Assembly: GCA_943787375.1 (NCBI GenBank)
Contig: CALSME010000001.1
Coordinates: 245,079-309,078 of the forward strand
Direction: 5' to 3'
DNA from: an uncultured Polaribacter sp.
Lineage (GTDB): Bacteria; Bacteroidota; Bacteroidia; Flavobacteriales; Flavobacteriaceae
Length of the DNA stretch: 64,000 nucleotides
This document shows positions 1 through 7,257 of this stretch, piece after piece. Positions within the stretch are counted from its first letter, which is position 1. Every line of letters begins with the position of its first letter. The translations under genes were made by a program, and so were the position numbers. A model generated the notes under the pieces. That model was not told where the DNA came from. It saw only the letters and a list, made by a program, of their open reading frames with translations, and ran no database searches.

Positions 1-303
1 AATGAAGAAAACACACCCAATTATGGATTCTTTTCTACCTTAGAAACCACCATTGCTGAAAGAGTTGCTCAAAAGAATACTGAAAAGTCCTATGTAGCAA
101 GCCTATTTGCCAAAGGGATTTCAAAAGTAGCACAGAAAGTAGGAGAGGAAGCTGTGGAAATGGTTATTGAAGCCATGGATAATAATGACGCATTGTTTTT
201 ATACGAATCGGCAGATTTAATGTTTCATTATTTAATGCTTTTACAAGCAAAAGGATTTACACTTAAGGATATAGAAACTGAGTTGAAAAAGAGGCAGCAA
301 TAA
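1..303 (+). CDS. hisIE: Phosphoribosyl-ATP pyrophosphatase domain, C-terminal part of HisIE (5' truncated by window edge)
   Basis: The reading frame is open from base 1 to a TAA at 301-303. The 100 visible residues match the HisE (PRA-PH) domain, which removes pyrophosphate from phosphoribosyl-ATP in histidine biosynthesis. Visible motifs are SYVASLFAKG, then KVAQKVGEEAVEMVIEA, whose acidic residues bind metal, and a helical ESADLMFHYLMLL. In Bacteroidota HisE is normally fused behind HisI, but that half lies outside the window, so the fusion is inferred. The neighbour downstream is convergent, with its stop 9 bases away. Confidence 0.9.
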   Translation, partial: NEENTPNYGFFSTLETTIAERVAQKNTEKSYVASLFAKGISKVAQKVGEEAVEMVIEAMDNNDALFLYESADLMFHYLMLLQAKGFTLKDIETELKKRQQ

Positions 304-311
304 AAAAAATT

Positions 312-1124
312 TTACCACCAAACCAAGAAAAATTTTTCGATACAACCGTTTTTATGTTTTATCCAACACATGGGGGAGAAATTCCGTTGCCGAATTTTAT
401 TACAGTCTTTGGTAAAGGATCTAAGGGACTGCCAAGCTACCTGTGGATGTGGTAGGGTTAACCAATCTTTTTTGTGGGGAATGTAAAAGCTACACTTTTT
501 AAATTGTTGCAATGCCTCCATATGGATGTAAAAACCAACAATACAGGCTGAATTTAATTGTTTTAACTGAATATTTTTGTTTGTGAAAGGTACAAATAAC
601 TGGGCTTTAAAATAGACTTCTTGTTCGATGTCATTAGCATTTAGACCGATTGTTTTTAAATAGTTTTGGCATTCTTTGGAGTAGAGAAGGGGGAGTTGTT
701 TTTTTTGAAGCTTCTCTAACTTGGACTGTAAAGAATCTTTTCTATTGGGGCCAATAAAATGGGCAATCTCGTCTGTACCAACAGTAGCGTCATAAAGGTA
801 GAATTTGTAAATAATCTCTAAATGTATGGGTTGCTCTGCTTTTAAAAGGATGCAGTCTAACTCGCCTAATGTGATTTTATCTTGTTGGATCTGAATGTTT
901 TCTGAAATAATTTCAAGCTGTTCGTTTTGATCAAGTTGATAGGAGACAAAACGCTCGATATATTTTCCAAGTCTTAATGAGCCATCAATTTCTTTGTTTA
1001 GAGAGATCGATTTTTGGTCTATTTGAAATTGTTTTAAATTATAAACAGCTTTTCCTGTCCATAAAGAAGGGGTTTTTAGAAAACCTTCAAAATGATTTTG
1101 GATGTCTTTTGTTTTTTGATGCAT
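312..1124 (-). CDS. DUF1853 family protein
   Basis: A 270-residue protein that I assign to DUF1853 by its central block: ELD at residues 88-90, HLEIIYKFYL at 101-110 and GPN at 125-127. The spacing of D90, E103 and K107 resembles the core of PD-(D/E)XK nuclease-like folds. This is a fold-level resemblance only and no activity is known to me. There is no signal peptide or membrane segment, so it is probably cytosolic. It is convergent with hisIE and divergent from the DUF2461 gene, so it is likely transcribed alone. Confidence 0.7.
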   Translation of the reverse strand: MHQKTKDIQNHFEGFLKTPSLWTGKAVYNLKQFQIDQKSISLNKEIDGSLRLGKYIERFVSYQLDQNEQLEIISENIQIQQDKITLGELDCILLKAEQPIHLEIIYKFYLYDATVGTDEIAHFIGPNRKDSLQSKLEKLQKKQLPLLYSKECQNYLKTIGLNANDIEQEVYFKAQLFVPFTNKNIQLKQLNSACIVGFYIHMEALQQFKKCSFYIPHKKDWLTLPHPQVAWQSLRSFTKDCNKIRQRNFSPMCWIKHKNGCIEKFFLVWW

Positions 1125-1190
1125 TGTGCTTCGAAATTACAAAACGATTTTCATTTTCTTTTCGTAAATTTCACTTTTAAAAATTAGATT

Positions 1191-1865
1191 ATGAAAATTG
1201 AAAATGCCACTCTTGAATATTTAAAAGACCTTCAAAAAAACAACAACCGAGATTGGTTTTCAGAAACCAAACCGAGGTATGTACAGGCGCAAAAAAATGC
1301 GAAAGAAGTTTTTGCTGCCATACATGAGGAATTACAAATGCATGACGAAATTGAAAAATCTAAAATGATGCGTATTTATAGAGATGTGCGTTTTTCCAAC
1401 GATAAGACACCTTACAAAGCACATTTTGCAAATTCTTATTCGAGGTTGGGTAAGGAATTGCGAGGAGGCTATTTTCTGAGAATACGTCCAGGAGAATCTT
1501 TTTTAGCAGGAGGCTTTTGGGAACCTAGTAAGGAAGATTTATTGAGAATTCGAAAAGAAATTGAATTGGATGCCTCTGAAATTAGAGCAATTTTAGCCGA
1601 CAAAGAGTATCAACTCTACTTTGGTGGGAAATTCGAAAGTTTTAGTGAGCTTAAAACAGCCCCAAGAGGCTTTGATAAAGCGCATAAAGACATCGATTTA
1701 TTGCGTAAAAAGGGCTTTATCGCCTCTCGAAGTTTTACGGATGCTGAAGTGCTCTCTGAAAACTTCTTCGAAGAAGTTGCCAAGAGCTACAAAGCATTGC
1801 GTCCTTTTTTCGATCTCTTTAGTGATCTTCTAACCACCAATTTAAACGGAGAAAGCATTCTTTAG
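1191..1865 (+). CDS. DUF2461 domain-containing protein
   Basis: A 224-residue protein of the DUF2461 (TIGR02453) family. It opens with the typical LKDLQKNNNRDWF segment and continues through IYRDVRFSNDKTPYKAHF and GGYFLRIRPGESFLAGGFW, the conserved blocks of this family, then a helical C-terminus. The length is usual. The function is unknown. The start is an ATG right after an AT-rich leader, and the gene is divergent from the DUF1853 gene. Its stop is 4 bases from the end of the convergent MATE gene. Confidence 0.85.
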   Translation: MKIENATLEYLKDLQKNNNRDWFSETKPRYVQAQKNAKEVFAAIHEELQMHDEIEKSKMMRIYRDVRFSNDKTPYKAHFANSYSRLGKELRGGYFLRIRPGESFLAGGFWEPSKEDLLRIRKEIELDASEIRAILADKEYQLYFGGKFESFSELKTAPRGFDKAHKDIDLLRKKGFIASRSFTDAEVLSENFFEEVAKSYKALRPFFDLFSDLLTTNLNGESIL

Positions 1866-1869
1866 ATAC

Positions 1870-3207
1870 CTACTGTAAGTTTTTTTTTATTTCTCTTCTT
1901 ACAACAATGTAGGTAATAATAGTTGCTAAAATATCTCCAATGGCAAAGGAGTACCAAACACCATCAACTCCATAATACATTGGCAAAATATAAGCCAATG
2001 GTATTAAGAAAAAACCTTGCTTTAAAAGGGTTAAAAACAATGCAGGTAATGCTTTTCCTGCCGCTTGAAAATAGGCAGAACCAATGAGTTGTATGGCAAT
2101 TATTGGAGAGGCTAAGAAAACCAAAAGCATGGCTCTTGGAGTTGCTGCCAATAGGGTGGCATCAGTTGAAAAAACACCGATAATTTCTTTTGCAAAGACT
2201 ACAATCATGATATAAATGAATCCTGCAACGACGCAACCATAGACAATGGCTTTTTGGATGGTTTCTTTGACACGATCGTATTTTTTGGCACCATAATTAT
2301 AGCCTGCTATTGGCAAAAAACCTTGGGTAATTCCCATGATTGGAAACAGTGCAAACATCATTACGCGATTGATGATTCCAAAAATTGAAATCGAAATTTC
2401 ACCACCATAGGTATACAAAGAATAGTTTAGCACAATCATTAAAACACTAATCGTCCCTTGTCTTGCTATTGAAACACCTCCTAACCGTATAATCTCATTT
2501 ACAATAGAAAAATCCAACCCAAAGTTTTTAGGGATAATTTTTAATTCACTTTTTTTTGCAATAAAGAAAAAGAGAATAAACAATCCACAACTTGCGTAGG
2601 CAATTGCGGTAGCCAATCCAGCACCGTACATTCCAAGGTGCATGTATTTTATAAAGAGAATGTCTAATGTAATATTTACAACAGCCGGAATTAACATGGC
2701 ATACATGGCAAATTTAGGTTTCCCAACTGCTCTAATGACGGGGTTCCCCATCATGGCAAAAGTTAAAAAAGGTACGCCGTAAATAATGACATCAAAATAG
2801 GCTTGGGCCGGATCCAAAATAGCTCCTTTTGCACCAAAAAGCGATAAAATTTCTGTACTGTAAATATTGCCCAATAGTACAAAAAGAAGTGCCAAAATGC
2901 TGGTTAAGCTAATTTGATTTCCAAATGTAAGTAGTGCTTTTTCTGAATTTTCATTTCCCAAAGCTCTGGATATGATTGAGCTTCCTCCTATACCAATTCC
3001 CATCCCAATAGAAGAAATCATAAATGCAATGGGTAAAACGACAGTAATTGCTGCAATCGCCAAAACACCAATCCATTGTCCCACAAAAATGGTATCAACA
3101 ATCATGTTTAAAGACATTACAAGTATTCCAATAGCTGCAGGAACTGCCTGTTGTATCAGTAATTTACTTATCTTTTCTGTTCCTAATTCTCCTGCTAATC
3201 TTGCCAT
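1870..3207 (-). CDS. MATE family efflux transporter
   Basis: A 445-residue polytopic inner-membrane protein with about 12 hydrophobic segments in two halves, matching the MATE (multi-antimicrobial extrusion) family. Members exchange Na+ or H+ for cationic drugs or metabolites. The N-terminal TEKISKLLIQQAVPAAIGILVMSLNMIVDT pattern and the GMGIGIGGSSIISRALG segment are typical of the NorM/DinF-like branch. The substrate cannot be read from the sequence. The gene stands alone, convergent with the DUF2461 gene and divergent from the thioesterase at 3319. Confidence 0.93.
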   Translation of the reverse strand: MARLAGELGTEKISKLLIQQAVPAAIGILVMSLNMIVDTIFVGQWIGVLAIAAITVVLPIAFMISSIGMGIGIGGSSIISRALGNENSEKALLTFGNQISLTSILALLFVLLGNIYSTEILSLFGAKGAILDPAQAYFDVIIYGVPFLTFAMMGNPVIRAVGKPKFAMYAMLIPAVVNITLDILFIKYMHLGMYGAGLATAIAYASCGLFILFFFIAKKSELKIIPKNFGLDFSIVNEIIRLGGVSIARQGTISVLMIVLNYSLYTYGGEISISIFGIINRVMMFALFPIMGITQGFLPIAGYNYGAKKYDRVKETIQKAIVYGCVVAGFIYIMIVVFAKEIIGVFSTDATLLAATPRAMLLVFLASPIIAIQLIGSAYFQAAGKALPALFLTLLKQGFFLIPLAYILPMYYGVDGVWYSFAIGDILATIITYIVVRREIKKNLQ

Positions 3208-3294
3208 AATTTTCTAGAGTACAAAGATGCTACTTTATAAACTAGATTGTATCATAGCAACATCAATAATTGTTATGGATGCATTTAAATTTTA

Positions 3295-3302
3295 TAAGTT
3301 TG
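3295..3302 (+). promoter_or_regulatory. Bacteroidota-type -7 box (TAAGTTTG)
   Basis: TAAGTTTG fits the TAnnTTTG -7 consensus of the Bacteroidota primary sigma factor and lies 17 bases before the thioesterase ATG at 3319. No clean -33 TTG sits at the ideal spacing, so this is a motif-based call. Confidence 0.45.
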
Positions 3303-3318
3303 TACAAAAAATAGATAG

Positions 3319-3714
3319 ATGAGCACAGTTTTTCAATTGAAACACGTTGTAGAAATCGCTGATATTGATGATTTAAACCATGTAAACAATGCAGTTTATG
3401 TGAAATGGATGGATGCGATTGCCCACCAACACTGGGTTGCTTTAACGTCAAAGCATCCCCTGCCACAATTTATTTGGGTGGTGTTAAGACATGAAATTGA
3501 TTACACTGGACAAGCTGTTTTAAACGATTTGGTTATTTCTAAAACATGGGTAGGAGATACAAAGGGTTTTAAATCGGAACGGCATTTTGAATTTTCTACC
3601 AATGAGAAGCTACTTGTAAAAGCTAAAACCATCTATGGAATGCTAGACGCCAAAACGTATAAGCCCTCCAGAATTAGAGAAAATGTATTAAAAGTATTAG
3701 AACCTTTTAAATAA
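3319..3714 (+). CDS. Acyl-CoA thioesterase, 4HBT hotdog family
   Basis: A 131-residue single-domain hotdog protein of the 4-hydroxybenzoyl-CoA thioesterase/YbgC type. The diagnostic segment is DDLNHVNNAVYVKWMD at about residues 17-32, where the aspartate is the likely catalytic residue. It should hydrolyse acyl-CoA thioesters in the cytosol; the chain-length preference is not readable. The start is supported by the upstream TAAGTTTG box. The helicase downstream has its own promoter box, so co-transcription is possible but not required. Confidence 0.88.
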   Translation: MSTVFQLKHVVEIADIDDLNHVNNAVYVKWMDAIAHQHWVALTSKHPLPQFIWVVLRHEIDYTGQAVLNDLVISKTWVGDTKGFKSERHFEFSTNEKLLVKAKTIYGMLDAKTYKPSRIRENVLKVLEPFK

Positions 3715-3717
3715 AAG

Positions 3718-3725
3718 TATCTTTG
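3718..3725 (+). promoter_or_regulatory. Bacteroidota-type -7 box (TATCTTTG)
   Basis: TATCTTTG matches TAnnTTTG exactly and lies 25 bases before the helicase start at 3751, overlapping the end of the thioesterase intergenic spacer. It suggests that the helicase run to 5964 has its own promoter. Confidence 0.5.
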
Positions 3726-3750
3726 CCAATCTATATTTGAAACAGCTATT

Positions 3751-4869
3751 ATGTCAACATTTACCGCACTAGGAATTCGCAAAGATTATCTTAAAGGATT
3801 GCATGAACTCGGAATTAAAGTTCCGTCAGAAATACAAGAAAAAGCAATTCCAATTTTATTGAAATCCAAAACAGATTTTGTTGGATTGGCTCAGACAGGT
3901 ACTGGTAAAACAGCTGCATTTGGTTTGCCTATTCTACAAAAAGTAGATCCGAACAAGGCCGAAATCCAAGCATTGATTTTGTCACCAACCAGAGAGTTGG
4001 TTCAGCAAATAAAAAAACAACTTTTTAAGTTTACGAAGTATGCTGATGATAAAATTTTTTTAGAAGCGGTTTATGGTGGAGAAAAAATAGATATTCAGAT
4101 AAAAAAATTAAAAAGAACTACCCATGTGGTTGTGGCAACTCCAGGACGACTGGTAGATTTAATTGAACGTGGTGCAATTGATGTGCGCAACATTCATACC
4201 TTGGTGTTGGATGAAGCTGATGAAATGTTGTCTATGGGTTTTAAACAAGATTTAAATCGAATTTTAAAGTTTACAACTGGTGCAAGAAATACCTGGTTAT
4301 TTTCTGCAACCATGCCAGAAGGAATTCAGCGAATTATTAAAACCTATATGGATGCAAATGCTCCAAGAATAGCAATTAATACAAAGGCTTTGGTCAATGA
4401 AAACATCAAGCATCAATTTATAAAAACTACGATCAAACAAAAAACCAACGATATTATTTCATATATCGAAAAACGAGGAACCGAAAGAGGGATTATTTTT
4501 TGTAGAACCAAATTAGGTGTTCAGAGCTTATACCAGCAACTAAAAGAAGAAGGATTTTCTGTTGGTGCTTTGGAAGGGGATATGCAACAGAGAGATCGAG
4601 AAAAAGCCATGCGCGCCTTTAAAAGTGAGCGCTTACAATATTTAGTATCAACTGATGTTTCTGCGAGAGGTATTGATGTGAGAGGCTTGGAATTTATCAT
4701 TCATCATCAATTACCAGAACAATTAGAATATTATACGCATCGAAGTGGAAGAACAGCCAGAGCGGGGAAAACAGGAAATTCCATCGCCTTTATTTTACCG
4801 AGTGAATTGGAACGAATTCATCAAATTCAAAAAGCACTGAACATAAAATTTAAGGAAGTAGAAAAATAG
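3751..4869 (+). CDS. DEAD-box ATP-dependent RNA helicase
   Basis: A compact 372-residue helicase with all DEAD-box motifs: Q-motif glutamine near residue 29, motif I AQTGTGKT (47-54), PTREL (80-83), TPGR (130-133), DEAD (154-157), SAT (185-187), motif V TDVSARGID (301-309) and motif VI HRSGRTAR (330-337). It should unwind short RNA duplexes using ATP, in ribosome assembly or RNA turnover. There is no C-terminal basic or RNA-binding extension, so specificity is not visible. It is the first of three DEAD-box genes in the first 16 kb. Two bases separate it from the next gene, so they probably form an operon. Confidence 0.95.
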   Translation: MSTFTALGIRKDYLKGLHELGIKVPSEIQEKAIPILLKSKTDFVGLAQTGTGKTAAFGLPILQKVDPNKAEIQALILSPTRELVQQIKKQLFKFTKYADDKIFLEAVYGGEKIDIQIKKLKRTTHVVVATPGRLVDLIERGAIDVRNIHTLVLDEADEMLSMGFKQDLNRILKFTTGARNTWLFSATMPEGIQRIIKTYMDANAPRIAINTKALVNENIKHQFIKTTIKQKTNDIISYIEKRGTERGIIFCRTKLGVQSLYQQLKEEGFSVGALEGDMQQRDREKAMRAFKSERLQYLVSTDVSARGIDVRGLEFIIHHQLPEQLEYYTHRSGRTARAGKTGNSIAFILPSELERIHQIQKALNIKFKEVEK

Positions 4870-4871
4870 CA

Positions 4872-5495
4872 ATGAGTTTAATTTATAGTTTAGACATTAT
4901 TGGCACCTTTGCATTTGCCATTAGTGGTGCATTATTTGCTTCTGATAAAAAGTTTGATTTGTTTGGGGTTCTCATTATTGCCTTTGTAACGGCTGTTGGT
5001 GGTGGCATGCTTCGAGATGTTTTGATAAACGCTCACCCAATTAATTGGATTGGCGATTTAAATTATTTGTGGACGATTTTAATTGCGGTAGTTTTTACCA
5101 TTTTATTTAAAAGTAAAATTGCGCCCTTAAGCAAAACCCTTTTTTTATTTGATACTATTGGAATTGGTGTTTTTACCTTATTAGGAGTTCAAAAAGGATT
5201 TAGCTACAATTTGCATCCCTCAGTGGCAATTATCATGGGAATGGTATCGGCAGTCTTTGGCGGTGTTTTAAGAGACGTTTTAACCAGTAGGGTCCCCCTT
5301 ATTTTTCAAAAAGAAATTTATGCTTCTGCTTGTTTAGTTGGAGGATTGGTCTTTTGGGCCACCAATTATTTTCAGGTTACTGAAACCACTCAATTTTTAT
5401 GTACATTGTTTTCCGTAATTTTAATAAGATTTACAGCGGTAAAATTTCAACTGGAATTGCCGAAAGTAAAAGACGATTTATACTCAAAAAAATAA
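4872..5495 (+). CDS. UPF0126 / TRIC-like membrane protein
   Basis: A 207-residue inner-membrane protein with about seven hydrophobic segments, made of two UPF0126 repeats. Each repeat carries the glycine-rich signature: VGGGMLRDVL in the first half and VFGGVLRDVL in the second. The fold is that of trimeric intracellular cation (TRIC) channels, and bacterial members conduct monovalent cations; the physiological role here is unknown. It starts 2 bases after the helicase stop and ends 4 bases before the MaoC-like gene, so all three are probably one transcript. Confidence 0.88.
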   Translation: MSLIYSLDIIGTFAFAISGALFASDKKFDLFGVLIIAFVTAVGGGMLRDVLINAHPINWIGDLNYLWTILIAVVFTILFKSKIAPLSKTLFLFDTIGIGVFTLLGVQKGFSYNLHPSVAIIMGMVSAVFGGVLRDVLTSRVPLIFQKEIYASACLVGGLVFWATNYFQVTETTQFLCTLFSVILIRFTAVKFQLELPKVKDDLYSKK

Positions 5496-5499
5496 CACG

Positions 5500-5964
5500 A
5501 TGAAACCTCAAATTTTTAAAAATATTGATGCTTTTAGAGGGGTTCTTGGAACATCTTTGCCAGATGGCGAATGGTACACCATTACCCAACAAATGATCAA
5601 TGACTTTGCAAATGCTACTTTAGACAAGCAATGGATTCATGTTGATGAGCAAAGAGCTGCAAAGGAAAGTCCTTTTAAAAGTACCGTAGCACACGGCTTT
5701 ATGTCGGTGGCCATGATTTCTAAAATGCTCGAAAATGCATTTAAAATTGAGAGTGTAATCATGGGCTTAAATTACGGAATGAACAAAGTACGTTTTCCAA
5801 ATCCAGTGCCGGTAAATAGTGAACTTAGAATGTTAACTTCTGTCAAAGAAATTGACAGCCTTGGCGATAACGGCATAAAAGTAACCTTTAATTGTACTAT
5901 CGAAATTAAAGGACAAGAAAAACCGGCATGTGTGGCAGAGTTTGTTGCTGCACTCTTTGAATAA
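5500..5964 (+). CDS. MaoC-like (R)-specific enoyl hydratase
   Basis: A 154-residue hotdog-fold protein of the MaoC dehydratase family. The hydratase signature is visible as DKQWIHVDEQRA followed by SPFKSTVAHGFM, containing the Asp and His expected to activate water. It should hydrate enoyl-CoA to (R)-3-hydroxyacyl-CoA in fatty acid or related acyl-CoA metabolism. It is last in the three-gene run from 3751 and is followed at once by a strong terminator. Confidence 0.9.
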   Translation: MKPQIFKNIDAFRGVLGTSLPDGEWYTITQQMINDFANATLDKQWIHVDEQRAAKESPFKSTVAHGFMSVAMISKMLENAFKIESVIMGLNYGMNKVRFPNPVPVNSELRMLTSVKEIDSLGDNGIKVTFNCTIEIKGQEKPACVAEFVAALFE

Positions 5965-5993
5965 AAAAAAGCTGCCAGTAGCAGCTTTTTTTT
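5963..5993. terminator. Bidirectional rho-independent terminator
   Basis: AAGCTGC and GCAGCTT arms around a CAGTA loop, flanked by an A-run on the left and a T-run on the right. The symmetry lets it stop the MaoC operon on + and the decayed membrane gene on -. Confidence 0.85.
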
Positions 5994-6006
5994 GAAAATA
6001 TTTTTT

Positions 6007-6443
6007 TTAAGAAAGCCAACCCTTGGCATCTACAAATCGAGAATACCAAACTAAAAAAACAGAAAATAACGGGATGATGGTAAGCATTGAATATTCCATA
6101 GATCCGTAGAGTTCTATCCCAGGATTCATAAAAACATTGTACACGGTTTGAACGAGATTACGGCCAATAAGCCGATAACGAAAAATAATTTTCGCAGACT
6201 TTTTTTCTTAACAATAATAATATCGACTGCTAGAACGGATGAAAAAACAGCCATTGCAAAAGCTGCTGTTACCCAAGAAGGGCTATTAAATATAATTTCT
6301 AATTGTTCCTCGGAATACATTGATTTAAAACGTTCCGTTTTATAGGTTTGATTAAGATAACCATCAACCCCCATAAGGTTCCAGATAAGTGCAATTGAGC
6401 TAATCACCCAAAAGCCAACATTTGGTTTTTTTGATTCTGACAT
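6007..6443 (-). pseudogene. Small four-TM membrane protein broken by a frameshift
   Basis: The frame starting at 6443 reads 96 normal residues (MSESKKPNVGFWVIS..., with SMYSEEQLEIIFNSPSWVTAAFA) and then turns into nine unrelated residues and a stop at 6126. In the next frame the protein continues at once from about 6153: VQTVYNVFMNPGIELYG, a last hydrophobic segment TIIPLFSVFLVWYS, and KGWLS before a stop at 6007-6009. The span is 145 codons plus 2 bases, so two extra bases near 6154-6155 (GA on +) best explain it, although a one-base loss is also possible. I recognise this as a common small flavobacterial membrane family without known function. It is either a recent pseudogene or a sequencing error. 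Confidence 0.8.
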
Positions 6444-6512
6444 AATCTATTGTTTTAATGATTGATGATATAAATATAATAAAAATAAGTTAATATTTTA
6501 AAAGTAAAGTTT

Positions 6513-6557
6513 ATTTGTCATTATATATGGTATATTTGTCATTATACAGTATATTTG
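6513..6557 (+). repeat. Imperfect tandem repeat with two TATATTTG boxes upstream of a membrane/XRE gene pair
   Basis: Two near-identical units starting ATTTGTCATTATA occupy 6513-6533 and 6534-6552, and a partial third begins at 6553. Each junction creates a TATATTTG box (6531-6538 and 6550-6557) matching the TAnnTTTG -7 consensus. The array ends 24 bases before the ATG at 6582. It could be a doubled promoter, or an operator for the XRE regulator encoded as second gene of the unit. Confidence 0.55.
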
Positions 6558-6581
6558 TTAAAATAAAAATTTTTAAATAGT

Positions 6582-7022
6582 ATGAAGAAGTCTAAAATTT
6601 GTGAAAGAGAAAGAATTCAACTTGAAAAAATGAATAAATTTCAACTCGGAATCCACTATAAAAAAGTAGGTTTTATAGTTACTATTGCTAGTTTTGTATT
6701 GATGATTGCAATCAAATACATTGACAATCCTGAATGGTTGAAACCTTTTTTACATGGAATCTTATTAATTGGTTTGTTATTGATCTCTGTATCAAAAGAG
6801 AAAATTGAAGATGAGTATATTGACAGTCTGAGGTCTCAATCCTATCGATTGGCATTTATTTTGGCAATTGTATATGCGTTGGTGCAACCGATTGTAAACT
6901 TTGCTGTTTCTTATGTACTACAGCAAGACAATGAATATGAAAGCTTTAATTATTTTCAAGTCTTATTTTTTATGCTAATTGTGCAATTATTATTCTTTTG
7001 GAAATTAAAAAAACAGCATTAA
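6582..7022 (+). CDS. Four-TM membrane protein paired with an XRE regulator
   Basis: A 146-residue protein with four hydrophobic segments at about residues 30-46, 53-69, 88-108 and 125-139, so a small inner-membrane protein. I cannot assign a function. An alternative start is the Met at residue 17 (base 6630). It ends 4 bases before a compact XRE regulator, the arrangement of many small flavobacterial membrane/HTH gene pairs in which the HTH protein is thought to control the unit. The tandem repeat just upstream is a candidate operator. Confidence 0.75.
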   Translation: MKKSKICERERIQLEKMNKFQLGIHYKKVGFIVTIASFVLMIAIKYIDNPEWLKPFLHGILLIGLLLISVSKEKIEDEYIDSLRSQSYRLAFILAIVYALVQPIVNFAVSYVLQQDNEYESFNYFQVLFFMLIVQLLFFWKLKKQH

Positions 7023-7026
7023 AAAA

Positions 7027-7227
7027 ATGAGGAACACTTTAAAAGTACAACGTGCAATTTTAGATTTAACTCAAGAAGATTTGGCGAAAAAAATTGGGGT
7101 TTCACGTCAAACAATCAACTCAATTGAAAAGAATCGATATGTACCGTCTACAGTTTTAGCATTAAAACTATCTACACTATTTAAAATTCCAGTGAATGCT
7201 TTTTTCTCTCTAGAGGATGGTGATTAA
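7027..7227 (+). CDS. XRE family HTH transcriptional regulator (YozG-like)
   Basis: A 66-residue protein that is almost entirely a helix-turn-helix: LTQEDLAKKIGVSRQTINSIEKNRYVPS is the Cro/CI-type DNA-binding core, followed by LALKLSTLFKIPVNAFFSLE. The length is typical of minimal XRE regulators with no ligand domain. It lies 4 bases behind the membrane gene at 6582 and is probably translationally linked to it. Autoregulation through the repeat at 6513-6557 is an inference. Confidence 0.9.
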   Translation: MRNTLKVQRAILDLTQEDLAKKIGVSRQTINSIEKNRYVPSTVLALKLSTLFKIPVNAFFSLEDGD

Positions 7228-7257
7228 AATAGTAATTTAAAGGGGTGTTTATTTTGT

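Noticed and set aside
977..1180. Open frame on + opposite the DUF1853 gene
   Set aside because: It lies antisense to a well-supported family protein and has no recognisable features.
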